A stretch of DNA of 64,000 nt from Rickettsiales bacterium (GTDB lineage: Bacteria; Pseudomonadota; Alphaproteobacteria; Rickettsiales; JALZUV01). A program made the position numbers and the translations under genes. The notes under the pieces are model-generated. The model did no database searches, had not been told where the DNA came from, and saw nothing but the letters and a program-made list of their open reading frames with translations. Numbering within the stretch: position 1 is the stretch's first letter; each line of letters begins with the position of its first letter. The stretch covers positions 24,977 to 88,976 of the forward strand of contig JAQXAR010000024.1 of the NCBI GenBank assembly GCA_029252805.1, written 5' to 3'. Below are positions 28,702 to 37,208 of the stretch, piece by piece.

Positions 28702-30167
28702 TGTTTTCATGGATTGATTTACTCTTCCTGATGCCCGAATTAACACTCTTTGCGGCGACGATTCTTTTGATGCTTGCTGGCCTTTATGGTGGTGCGAGTG
28801 GTCGTCAATTTGTGCAGGCAGCAGCGCCTATCGGTGTCGTGTGCGCGCTTTATTTTGCGATTAATTTGCCGTCTGGTGCGCCCGAGTTTTTGATGAATGG
28901 GTTGGTGCAGGTGGATGGCTTTACGCAATTTGCTAAAGTTCTGATCCTGCTATCGACCTTGCTGGCGATGGTTCTTGCTTCTTATTGGAAGCGTGGCATT
29001 GACCAAGGCGATCGCTTTGAGTTTCCGCTGCTCATGATGCTGGCAAGTCTCGGCATGTGCCTGATGGTGTCGTCGGCAGATATGCTCTCGCTCTATCTTG
29101 GGCTAGAGCTCATGAGCCTCTCGCTTTATGTGCTAACGGCCTATCATCGTGATGATCGCATGGCGACGGAAGCGGGGATGAAATATTTCGTGCTGGGCTC
29201 ACTCGCATCCGGTTTGATTTTGTTTGGTATCTCTTACCTTTATGGCTTTACGGGAACGACCAACTTTATGGCGATGGGAGAGTTTCTAGGTAGTTCGGGA
29301 AGTTTCGCACAGCTCTCTGTGCAGCAATTTGGAATCTTACTGGGCATGATTTTCTTGCTGGTAGGTTTCTGCTTTAAGATTTCGGCAGTGCCCTTCCATA
29401 TGTGGGCGCCGGATGTGTATCAAGGTGCGCCGACTCCGGTGACGGCCTTCCTCTCAACCGTGCCGAAAGTAGCAGCGGTTTTAGTGCTGGTTCGTTTGTT
29501 ACTGGAGCCGCTGGGTGATTGGATCATGCAATGGCAGCAGATTATTATTTTCGTCTCCGTCGCTTCGATGATTATCGGTGCTTTAGGGGCGATGGTGCAA
29601 ACCAATATTAAGCGTATGCTTGCCTTTAGTTCGATTGGCCATGTCGGCTATGTATTGGTGGCGATTGCTGCTGGCACGCAAGAAGGTTTGCAAGCCGTGT
29701 TAATTTATCTCGCGCTTTATATCTTTATGAGTATTGGTGCCTTTGGTTGCGTTTTGTTGATGCAGCGCGATGGCAAAGCGGTTGAGTCGATTGATGAGCT
29801 CGGTGGCATTGCACAGAAGCATCCCTACTTTGCGCTTCTGATGGCGGCGTTTATGTTCTCGCTCGCGGGGATTCCGCCGCTTGCGGGTTTCTTCGGTAAG
29901 TTTTATGTGTTCCTCGCCGCACTTAATGCAGGCTTGATAGGTCTCGCTATCATCGGTGTGTTGACGAGCGTGATTGGTGCTTACTATTACCTACGTGTGG
30001 TGAAGGTGATGTATTTTGATGCGGAACGTGATGGTTTCGATGCGGAGATGACAGGGAGTTTGAAGCTCGTGTTATGTGCCTGTGCTGCGGTAACGCTGCT
30101 TTACATTGTGATACCTGCACCTTTGATTGAAGCGGCTCACGCAGCGGCAGGTGCATTGTGGCTCTAG
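28701..30167 (+). CDS. nuoN: NADH-quinone oxidoreductase subunit N
   Basis: This is a 488-residue antiporter-like subunit (ND2 homologue), the last nuo gene. Motifs are LYLGLELMSLSLYVLTAY, FHMWAPDVYQGAPTPVTAFL and FSSIGHVGYVLVAIA. It overlaps birA by 10 bases, so birA is translated from the same message. Confidence 0.98.
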   Translation: MFSWIDLLFLMPELTLFAATILLMLAGLYGGASGRQFVQAAAPIGVVCALYFAINLPSGAPEFLMNGLVQVDGFTQFAKVLILLSTLLAMVLASYWKRGIDQGDRFEFPLLMMLASLGMCLMVSSADMLSLYLGLELMSLSLYVLTAYHRDDRMATEAGMKYFVLGSLASGLILFGISYLYGFTGTTNFMAMGEFLGSSGSFAQLSVQQFGILLGMIFLLVGFCFKISAVPFHMWAPDVYQGAPTPVTAFLSTVPKVAAVLVLVRLLLEPLGDWIMQWQQIIIFVSVASMIIGALGAMVQTNIKRMLAFSSIGHVGYVLVAIAAGTQEGLQAVLIYLALYIFMSIGAFGCVLLMQRDGKAVESIDELGGIAQKHPYFALLMAAFMFSLAGIPPLAGFFGKFYVFLAALNAGLIGLAIIGVLTSVIGAYYYLRVVKVMYFDAERDGFDAEMTGSLKLVLCACAAVTLLYIVIPAPLIEAAHAAAGALWL

Positions 30168-30946
30168 AAGGCTCAGCTGAAAGCAAACGCCGCGCGCCCT
30201 TAATCGACGATTATCATCTATTGACCTATCAGCAGTTGGATAGCACTAATGAAGAAGCACGTCGATTGGCTGAAGGTGGCGGCGCACATGGTGCCTTCAT
30301 TTGGACCCATGCACAAAGTGGCGGACGCGGGCGTAGGGGCCGCGATTGGATCTCGCAAAAAGGCAATCTTTTTGTCTCCGCCTTGCTTTCGCCGGATTGC
30401 GAATTTGGACAATTTCCGCAGCTTTCATTTGTCGCCGCGGCTGCGGCACATGCGAGTGTCGCGCCGCTCTTGCCAGACTCTGATTTGAAGCTGAAATGGC
30501 CGAATGACTTACTTCTGGAGGGTGAAAAGCTGGCCGGCCTATTGTTGGAATCTTTTGAGACGATTGATGAAGAAACGGGTGAGCTTAAGCGTTGGGCCGT
30601 GGTGGGCTTGGGCATGAATATTGAGAATGCTCCAGCAGGGATGGACCTGCCGGCAACCTGCTTAAAGCATGCGGGTGTTGACCTGATTTCCGCCAAAATT
30701 GTACTGTCACGTTTTATCCATCACTTTATCGAATGGTATCAGCTATGGCAGGATCATGGATTTGAGCCGATACGCAAATATTGGATGAACCATTCTCTGC
30801 ATAAAGGCCAGCAAGTGGAAGTGCTGGTTGGAGAGCAATTCTATAGCGGCAAGTTTGTCGGTTTAGATGAAACGGGAAATCTGCTATTAAAACCCAAAGG
30901 CGCTAAGGAAATCAGCTTAAGCGCTGGAGAGGTTTTGTTGAGTTAG
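30158..30946 (+). CDS. birA: Biotin-[acetyl-CoA-carboxylase] ligase
   Basis: This 262-residue enzyme attaches biotin to the carboxyl carrier protein. The ATP/biotin loop is GGRGRRGRDW (about 53-62), followed by KWPNDLLLEGEKLAGLLLE with the catalytic Lys region. There is no N-terminal helix-turn-helix, so it is a monofunctional ligase and not a repressor. A GTG start at 30158 inside nuoN is chosen because no other start precedes the conserved YQQLDSTNEEA. Position after nuoN is typical of alphaproteobacteria. Confidence 0.93.
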   Translation: MALEGSAESKRRAPLIDDYHLLTYQQLDSTNEEARRLAEGGGAHGAFIWTHAQSGGRGRRGRDWISQKGNLFVSALLSPDCEFGQFPQLSFVAAAAAHASVAPLLPDSDLKLKWPNDLLLEGEKLAGLLLESFETIDEETGELKRWAVVGLGMNIENAPAGMDLPATCLKHAGVDLISAKIVLSRFIHHFIEWYQLWQDHGFEPIRKYWMNHSLHKGQQVEVLVGEQFYSGKFVGLDETGNLLLKPKGAKEISLSAGEVLLS

Positions 30947-30948
30947 AG

Positions 30949-31722
30949 ATGATACTCGCGGTTGATATTGGAAATACGAATACGGGCTTCGCGCTTTATA
31001 AGGGCGATGAGTGCGTGGGCCAATGGCGTTTATCGACGAACCGCTTGCGCACTTCGGATGAGTTTACGCTTTGGTTGGAGAACTTTCTGAAACGTTTAGG
31101 TGTTGAGGTTTCGACGGTTAAAAGCTCGATCGTCGCGTGTGTGGTGCCGAGCTGTCGTTTTGCGATTTTGTCTGCGCTTGAAGAGTTGTTTGGCAAAGAG
31201 CCGATATTGATTACGGCTAAGCTGATGAGCAAAGTGGGAGTCGAAGTCAAACTCGATAACCCGAAAGAGGTCGGCGCCGATCGCCTCGTGAATGCTTATG
31301 CGGCAACCCAGCAATATGGCATGCCGGTGATCGTGTTGGATTTTGGAACGGCGACGACTTTTGATGTGGCCGATGCAAATGGCGCTTATATCGGTGGTGT
31401 GATTGCGCCGGGCGTGAACCTCTCATTGGAAGCGCTGCATCGTGCGGCGGCGAAGCTACCCTCGGTCGATATTAAACATCCGGTTAAAGCGATTGGCACC
31501 AGCACCGAAACTGCGATGCAGTCGGGCATTTATTTTGGCTATTTGGGACTGATCGAGCGTATCGTTAAAGAGATACGAGCAGAGTTAGCCGATCAACCAA
31601 AAGTCATAGCAACAGGTGGCCTCGCCCCGCTCTTTGCCAAGAATTGCGATGTGATTGATGCGCTAGATACCGATTTAACCATGCGCGGCCTGCATTGGGT
31701 CGCTAAGAAACTTGCTGAGTAA
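30949..31722 (+). CDS. coaX: Type III pantothenate kinase
   Basis: This 257-residue enzyme performs the first step of coenzyme A synthesis. Motifs are the ATP P-loop AVDIGNTNTGFAL (residues 3-15), the pantothenate-binding PKEVGADRLVNAYAA and the VLDFGTATTFDVAD phosphate-2 region. It starts 2 bases after birA and lies before the RNase J gene, as in many Rhizobiales and Rhodospirillales. Confidence 0.95.
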   Translation: MILAVDIGNTNTGFALYKGDECVGQWRLSTNRLRTSDEFTLWLENFLKRLGVEVSTVKSSIVACVVPSCRFAILSALEELFGKEPILITAKLMSKVGVEVKLDNPKEVGADRLVNAYAATQQYGMPVIVLDFGTATTFDVADANGAYIGGVIAPGVNLSLEALHRAAAKLPSVDIKHPVKAIGTSTETAMQSGIYFGYLGLIERIVKEIRAELADQPKVIATGGLAPLFAKNCDVIDALDTDLTMRGLHWVAKKLAE

Positions 31723-31775
31723 AAACAGCGTTCTAACCAAAGAAAATAACCAGAAAGTAATGACGGAAAAAAAAT

Positions 31776-33425
31776 ATGAGTTTTAATTTTAAACCTTATG
31801 AAAATGAGATAATTTTTGTGCCACTTGGTGGGTCGAATGAAATTGGGATGAACCTGAATCTCTACCGCCATAAAGGCAAGTGGTTGATGATCGATATGGG
31901 TATTGGTTTTACCAATGACTATCTTCCGGGCGCGGATGTGATTGTGCCCGATACTCGCTTTATTGAAGATGTGATTGGCGATGATCTAGTCGGCCTCGTG
32001 CTGACCCATGCGCATGAGGATCACCTAGGCGCGGTGCCGTATCTTTATGATGTGGTCAATTGCCCGATCTATGCGACGGCCTTTACCGCCAACGTGCTCA
32101 AAGCCAAACTAAAGGGTGAAGGCATTGAAGGCATGGATATTCGTGAAGTAGAGCAGGGCAGTCATCTAGAGCTCGGCCCGTTCAAGCTCGACATGATTGA
32201 TCTGACGCACTCGATCCCTGAAATGCAGGCGATTGCGATTACGACTGATGCGGGTGTGGTGATGCACACGGGCGATTGGAAGCTTGACCCTGAACCTGTC
32301 GTGGGCGCTGTGACCGATAAAGCGACGCTTACCAAATTTGGTGATGCTGGCGTGATGGCGATGGTCTGCGATTCGACCAATGTATTTGTTGAAGGCACCA
32401 GTGGTTCTGAAGCGGGCGTGAAAGAAGAGCTATTCAAGAAGATTGCGGCTTGTGAGAATCGTGTCGTGGTATCGACTTTTGCTTCTAACCTCGCACGGTT
32501 GGAATCGATCATTAAAGCCGGTGAAGCGGCGGGTCGTAAAATCTTTATGGCAGGCCGCAGTTTTGGACGCATCGTTGGTGCGGCGAAAGATTCTGGCTAT
32601 TTGAAAGATTGCCCGCCTTTGTTAGATGCGGATAATGCGATGTCTGTTCCGCGTGGTGAGTGTATGATTATCGCAACGGGTTGTCAGGGCGAGCCGCGTG
32701 CAGCGCTTAGCCGCATGGCCTGCAGCGATCATCCAAAGATTCGTTTGGCCGCGAAAGATACGGTGATTTTCTCCTCGAAAGATATTCCAGGTAATGAATC
32801 ACGCATCGCCTATATGCAAAATCAGCTGGTGGAAATGAATGTTGAGATTATCACGGCGCATAAACATGATATTCACGTATCAGGCCATCCAGCCCGCGAG
32901 GAGCTGACGGAAATGTACAAAATGGTACAGCCGGCAATCTCGGTGCCGGTACACGGCGAAGCGCGTCATTTGCGTGAGCATATGACGCTTGCGACAAGCT
33001 TAGGCGTGAAAGAAACAGTCAAGGCCAGCAACGGCGCGGTGATCCTTCTGAAAGAAGGAGAAGCCAAGCAAGTCGGTACGGTGGATAGCGGTTACATCGC
33101 GGTTGATGGCAAAGTGCTTACGCCAACGGATAGTAAGATCTTCGGTCAACGCCGTCGTATTCGTGATGAGGGGATTATCTTTATTGCATTGGCGATGGAA
33201 GATAACCGCCTAATCGAAAAGCCGGGCATTATTGCGCCGGGCTGTTTAGATGCGCGGGACGATGCGGATATTTTGGAAGAAATGGCGGCGGCGATCGATA
33301 ATACATTAGAAGATCGCAAAGCCAGCAAACCGTTAGAACAGCGTGTGCGTACTGCTGTGCGTAAAATTGTGAAAGCGGAGCTAGGCAAGCGACCTTTGAT
33401 TGAGATTTCTGTTTTACGTGTTTAG
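31776..33425 (+). CDS. rnj: Ribonuclease J
   Basis: This 549-residue metallo-beta-lactamase/beta-CASP nuclease has endonuclease and 5'-3' exonuclease activity. The zinc motif is H78-A-H80-E-D82-H83. The beta-CASP region contains VVVSTFASNLARLESI and HDIHVSGHPAREEL, and a C-terminal domain runs from about 460. A 53-base gap with no terminator follows coaX. The symbol rnj is the one used in alphaproteobacteria such as Sinorhizobium. Confidence 0.93.
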   Translation: MSFNFKPYENEIIFVPLGGSNEIGMNLNLYRHKGKWLMIDMGIGFTNDYLPGADVIVPDTRFIEDVIGDDLVGLVLTHAHEDHLGAVPYLYDVVNCPIYATAFTANVLKAKLKGEGIEGMDIREVEQGSHLELGPFKLDMIDLTHSIPEMQAIAITTDAGVVMHTGDWKLDPEPVVGAVTDKATLTKFGDAGVMAMVCDSTNVFVEGTSGSEAGVKEELFKKIAACENRVVVSTFASNLARLESIIKAGEAAGRKIFMAGRSFGRIVGAAKDSGYLKDCPPLLDADNAMSVPRGECMIIATGCQGEPRAALSRMACSDHPKIRLAAKDTVIFSSKDIPGNESRIAYMQNQLVEMNVEIITAHKHDIHVSGHPAREELTEMYKMVQPAISVPVHGEARHLREHMTLATSLGVKETVKASNGAVILLKEGEAKQVGTVDSGYIAVDGKVLTPTDSKIFGQRRRIRDEGIIFIALAMEDNRLIEKPGIIAPGCLDARDDADILEEMAAAIDNTLEDRKASKPLEQRVRTAVRKIVKAELGKRPLIEISVLRV

Positions 33426-33434
33426 TATGGCTCT

Positions 33435-35051
33435 ATGAATAGAGCAGAAAAACGCGCGCAAGAAAAAGCGCAAAAGCAGCAAGAGAAAGCGATGCTTTCG
33501 ACGGCAGCGGGATGCAATCAGCTAGCGGTCAGGTTGATGGCGACGGAGCCTAATCGCTCTTATGAACTTTTGACGCGTGCGATCACGATGGAGCCATCTG
33601 AAGATGCGTTCTGGGTGAATTATATGGATGTGTTGCAGCGGGTGAAGCTTAGTGCTGCCCCTGCGCATATTCTGCAATTGCTTAATAAGCGGCTCACTGA
33701 GCCTTCCCAGATTGCTATCGTGTTCCTTAATATCGGAATGTTCTTCCTTGTTTTGGATAAGAAAATCCGAGATTGGACAAAGCTGCCAGAGGCAGAAATT
33801 CTAAATCATCCGGTTAAACATGAGCTGCTCTTTAATTTGCTAGAGAGCCATATTATTGCCAGCCCTCCCTTAGAGCATTGGCTGGTGCGAGTGCGTAATG
33901 CGCTGCTATTGGCTGAGTTGGACGAAGAGCAACAAGAGCAATGGAAGCCGTTTTTAAAAGTGCTAGCACGGCTTTGTTTCCGCAATGAATATGTGTTCTG
34001 GCAAAGCGATGAGGAAACGGTCAAACTTGAGACTCTCGATTTGAAAAATGAATGGCAGTTTTTGCTCGCAGCGTGCTATTCGCCGGTGGACCGACAAGAT
34101 CAGCTGATGCGTGAGCGAGAATTGGCTGCCTCTATCTCGCCGTCCGACGCGATTACGGATGAAGTCTCGCAAAAGGTAAAAGCGCAATATGAAGAGAATC
34201 CCTATCCGCGTTGGGAAAAGATTCAATTGCCCAAAGCGCGCCCGGTAGCGGACGAATTGCAGCGGGTGATGCCTCTGCAGCCTTCTGCCGTATTTGCAGG
34301 GATTACGAATCCGCCGCAGGTGCTTATCGCGGGTTGCGGTACAGGACAGCATGCCGTGCAAGTCGCCTCGCGCTACAAGGACTCTCAAGTGCTGGGGGTG
34401 GATTTAAGTGCCGCCAGCCTGGGCTATGCGAAAAGCAAAATCGAAGAATATGGTTTCGCGGATAAAGTAGAACTCAAGCAGGCTGATATCTTGTCGCTCG
34501 ACAGTCTGAACCAGACATTTGATATTATCGAATCGGCCGGCGTGCTGCACCATATGGAAGATCCGATTGCCGGTTGGAAGGTGTTGAAGTCACTCCTCAA
34601 GCCGGAAGGGGTGATGAAAATCGCGCTCTATAGTGACCCAGCACGTCAGTTCGTGGTGCAGGCGCGCGAGTGGATTGCACAGAATGGTTATGAGAGCACT
34701 CCGCAAGGTATCCGGCAATGTCGCCGCGATATTATGTTATCGCCAGGTGTTGCGCAGTGGAATGCACTCGTACGCCGGTCTGATTTTTATTCCATGTCCG
34801 ATTGCCGCGACTTGATTTTCCATGTGCAAGAGCATCGCTACACGATTCCGAAGCTTGAAGAGATCTTGGATGAGTTAGGCTTTGAGTTTCTTGGGTTCGA
34901 GCATGATAATAATGCGAGAGAGAAGCTGTATGCGCAACATTATCCGCATGATCGCAAGCAAACGCATTTAAATAACTGGCACCAGTTGGAGAAGAAAGAT
35001 TTCAACATGTTTGCTGGTATGTATCAAATGTGGATGCGCTTGAAGCCCTAG
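33435..35051 (+). CDS. Class I SAM-dependent methyltransferase with a helical N-terminal domain
   Basis: This is a 538-residue protein. Residues 1-25 are a charged coiled coil (EKRAQEKAQKQQEKA). Residues 25-230 look like helical TPR-style repeats. A YEENPYPRWEK motif near 258 is followed by the methyltransferase core: motif I VLIAGCGTGQHAVQVA at about 294-309, DLSAASLGYAKSKI, a post-I GVLHHMEDPIAGWKVLKSLLKPEG and a C-terminal extension. The YENPYPRW plus methyltransferase pattern is common in alphaproteobacterial proteins of unknown substrate; a small molecule or peptide is possible. It starts 9 bases after the RNase J gene and overlaps the convergent gene by 4 bases. Confidence 0.82.
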   Translation: MNRAEKRAQEKAQKQQEKAMLSTAAGCNQLAVRLMATEPNRSYELLTRAITMEPSEDAFWVNYMDVLQRVKLSAAPAHILQLLNKRLTEPSQIAIVFLNIGMFFLVLDKKIRDWTKLPEAEILNHPVKHELLFNLLESHIIASPPLEHWLVRVRNALLLAELDEEQQEQWKPFLKVLARLCFRNEYVFWQSDEETVKLETLDLKNEWQFLLAACYSPVDRQDQLMRERELAASISPSDAITDEVSQKVKAQYEENPYPRWEKIQLPKARPVADELQRVMPLQPSAVFAGITNPPQVLIAGCGTGQHAVQVASRYKDSQVLGVDLSAASLGYAKSKIEEYGFADKVELKQADILSLDSLNQTFDIIESAGVLHHMEDPIAGWKVLKSLLKPEGVMKIALYSDPARQFVVQAREWIAQNGYESTPQGIRQCRRDIMLSPGVAQWNALVRRSDFYSMSDCRDLIFHVQEHRYTIPKLEEILDELGFEFLGFEHDNNAREKLYAQHYPHDRKQTHLNNWHQLEKKDFNMFAGMYQMWMRLKP

Positions 35052-35317
35052 TTAGGGTTGATAACCTCGCCATGTTCGGCAACGATCTTTGCGTGAGTTT
35101 CTGGCGAGGGTTCATGCCCCCAGCCGGTTTCCAGCACGTTACCTAGGCGGTTTAAATCAATCGGCGCGCTTTTTTGTTGCGCCTCCTGAAACTCCGCAAG
35201 CTTCAGCAAGGTGAGTTTAATATAGGCGTGAAACGGGCGTCCATCATTGGTTTCGGCAGTGAATAAAATCACCGCTTCTTCATGGCCGGTTAAAGTGGGG
35301 GGAGGAGGATTTATCAT
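35048..35317 (-). CDS. Small unknown protein downstream of the wall hydrolase
   Basis: This is an 89-residue cytosolic-looking protein, acidic, with a Pro-rich start (MINPPPPTLTG) and EEAVILFTAETNDGRPFHAYIKLTLLKLAEFQEA in the first half. I do not recognise it. It begins 43 bases after the stop of the peptidoglycan hydrolase gene on the same strand and has no ribosome site or promoter that I can defend. It is therefore probably the second gene of that Pho-box-controlled transcript. Confidence 0.65.
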   Translation of the reverse strand: MINPPPPTLTGHEEAVILFTAETNDGRPFHAYIKLTLLKLAEFQEAQQKSAPIDLNRLGNVLETGWGHEPSPETHAKIVAEHGEVINPN

Positions 35318-35360
35318 AAGTAAAATAGAGCCGATCTTGTGTGTTTAATCAATCCAAAAC

Positions 35361-37064
35361 CTATCTTGAGGGGGCATTGCTTGCGATATAGGTGTTCACG
35401 AGGACACGACCTTTGCCACTTTCATCGGTAATACACGCTTTAGGATCATAAGATTTATCAACCAGCGAACCGCTATATTTACCATTGCCATCAGAATCCG
35501 CGCGCAGTTCATAATGGAGGTGGTTTCCGGTGGAAACGCCTGTTGTGCCCACGCCGCCAATATCTTGCCCCATTATTACTTTACTGCCTTCAAACACTTG
35601 AATATTTGATAGGTGATTATACAGACTGAAATTACCATCTGCATGCTGGAGAACAATTTGATTGCCCCAGCCGCCATTCCAGCCACGATTCACCTGATGA
35701 ACCACGCCATCAGCGGATGCGAGTACATCGGTGCCAGCAGCGGCACGAATGTCCAATCCAGTATGAAGTTTCATGACATGGTGGACAGGGTGCATTCGCA
35801 TGCCATATTCGCTACCCGTGGTAACGGTGACGTTCGGATCAACCGGCCATGTATGTGAAATGCCGCTCAGGCAATCCGCCGAGTGAGGCGGGTGGTAAGG
35901 AATTTGTGTTTTGGTGCCAGCTTCAAATGGAACATTAAACTTCTCGCCAGCGAACATATAGTCAGAAACACGCGTTCTGCCATCGCTTGCATCCCAATCA
36001 CCAATGCCACCATGTTCTAGGAAGGTTTTGACTCCGCCTACGCCACCTAGATGGGCGCCACGAAGGAGGCCACCTGGGGTGACTTTGAAACTATTGCCAT
36101 GCCGATCTTCAAAGGTTTGACCTATATAATCATCGAGTTCATAATAGATAATATCTTCCCAATTAGATTGCATTAATTCCCGCACTGCTTGTTCTTGAAC
36201 GGCGGGATTGTTTTTAAAATCTTCGGTGCTGTTAATGCCAAGTGCCTGTGCTTTCTCTGTCCACATACCTTCCCAGCTATTGACTTTGGTCCATTCCATT
36301 CCCTTTGTGTATCGCCAGTTTGTTTTATCAACTGGGGTGCCGCTTTCATCCGTCCAACTGTAATAGCCTGTCTCCACCATTGCCGGTTCACCAAATTGAT
36401 ACTTGCCGACAAAGTGTTTGCTATTCTCGGCTTGATACAAGCCTGAAGCTCTTGATTCGTCATCTGCGAGGTCCTCTAGGAATTTCTGATATTCTACATC
36501 TCCAGGTACATTGAAGGTATGAGTGCCGTAAGCATGGTCGCTGTAATTGTGGCTGCCACCAAAGCTGACATTCTCAAACAGCGAGGTTAAGAATATGCCG
36601 GTCACGCTCCCGATAATACCGGTAAGTGCCGCGCGTTTGAAGCCCGTTTCGATGACGCCGGCCATATCAATATGTTTGGCTTTCGCTAGATCTTCAGGGG
36701 TTGGGTTATCGGTGCGCTTATAGAGCTGATCGACACGGCGGGTGCGCGCTCGGGTTTCTTGATTAAGGCTACGTCCGACGCCGAGTATTCCTGCGGTGAG
36801 CATCGCGGCAGCAATTCCGGCTAAAACAGGGAATGCCATGGTCACGAGTGCCTTCGCGGCGATAAAGGTTCCGACAGAGATGACGAAGTCGACCGGGTGG
36901 TCGCGCATGTATTCGAGTGATTTGGTGATTGCGCGGCCTAGCGAGACAGGGCGAGCCTGCACTTTGGAGGCATCAGACACACGTAAATCCATCGGGCGTG
37001 GCTTGTTTTGGCCCTGCTCCATACGCTGTTTCCAGCTCGGATTTTGTGTCGTAGATACATTCAT
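35361..37064 (-). CDS. Membrane-anchored peptidoglycan hydrolase: muramidase-like domain plus M23 (LytM) endopeptidase
   Basis: This is a 567-residue protein. Residues 1-56 are basic and cytoplasmic. Hydrophobic stretches at 58-97 (probably two spans) and 145-163 predict three spans, placing the rest in the periplasm. Residues about 189-390 contain KYQFGEPAMVETGYY, NPAVQEQAVRELM, LLRGAHLGGVGGVKTFLEHGG and RVSDYM, a pattern I associate with phage/secretion-type lysozyme or transglycosylase-like domains; a Glu near 199-204 could be catalytic. Residues 410-545 are an M23 zinc endopeptidase with the H-TGLD and HLHYE metal motifs and an unusual LYNHL where YxHL is usual. The ATG at 37064 lies 8 bases after a perfect TATAAT, so the mRNA is likely leaderless. 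Confidence 0.85.
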   Translation of the reverse strand: MNVSTTQNPSWKQRMEQGQNKPRPMDLRVSDASKVQARPVSLGRAITKSLEYMRDHPVDFVISVGTFIAAKALVTMAFPVLAGIAAAMLTAGILGVGRSLNQETRARTRRVDQLYKRTDNPTPEDLAKAKHIDMAGVIETGFKRAALTGIIGSVTGIFLTSLFENVSFGGSHNYSDHAYGTHTFNVPGDVEYQKFLEDLADDESRASGLYQAENSKHFVGKYQFGEPAMVETGYYSWTDESGTPVDKTNWRYTKGMEWTKVNSWEGMWTEKAQALGINSTEDFKNNPAVQEQAVRELMQSNWEDIIYYELDDYIGQTFEDRHGNSFKVTPGGLLRGAHLGGVGGVKTFLEHGGIGDWDASDGRTRVSDYMFAGEKFNVPFEAGTKTQIPYHPPHSADCLSGISHTWPVDPNVTVTTGSEYGMRMHPVHHVMKLHTGLDIRAAAGTDVLASADGVVHQVNRGWNGGWGNQIVLQHADGNFSLYNHLSNIQVFEGSKVIMGQDIGGVGTTGVSTGNHLHYELRADSDGNGKYSGSLVDKSYDPKACITDESGKGRVLVNTYIASNAPSR

Positions 37065-37072
37065 ACTGTTAC

Positions 37073-37106
37073 ATTATACGAAAATCGGGTTACGGTTTGA
37101 TGACGA
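37073..37106 (-). promoter_or_regulatory. Pho-box-like promoter of the wall hydrolase (site B)
   Basis: On the minus strand TCGTCAT (37106-37100) and CCGTAAC (37095-37089) are separated by CAAA. Ten bases then lead to a perfect TATAAT (37078-37073). The layout is identical to sites A and C. The +1 would fall at 37066-37065, on the ATG at 37064. Confidence 0.6.
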
Positions 37107-37138
37107 AACCCTTAATAAAGCGTGAGAAATTAAGGGTT
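37107..37138. repeat. Perfect 10-bp inverted repeat between the divergent hydrolase and pyrF promoters
   Basis: AACCCTTAAT (37107-37116) and ATTAAGGGTT (37129-37138) are perfect complements with a 12-base centre. The left arm abuts the Pho-box-like site B, and the right arm runs into the pyrF -35. It could be an operator for a dimeric regulator or a hairpin. No T-run follows, so a terminator is unlikely. Confidence 0.6.
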
Positions 37139-37165
37139 GCGGCGGCTTTTATTGCCTGTCATAAC
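37137..37165 (+). promoter_or_regulatory. pyrF promoter
   Basis: TTGCGG (37137-37142), a 17-base spacer and CATAAC (37160-37165) form a moderate sigma-70-type promoter. The leader of about 37 bases contains a purine-rich GAAAGAGAA ribosome site before the ATG at 37209. Confidence 0.4.
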
Positions 37166-37208
37166 CTGATTTAAGAGAAAACACTCCAACACAGGGTGAA
37201 AGAGAACG

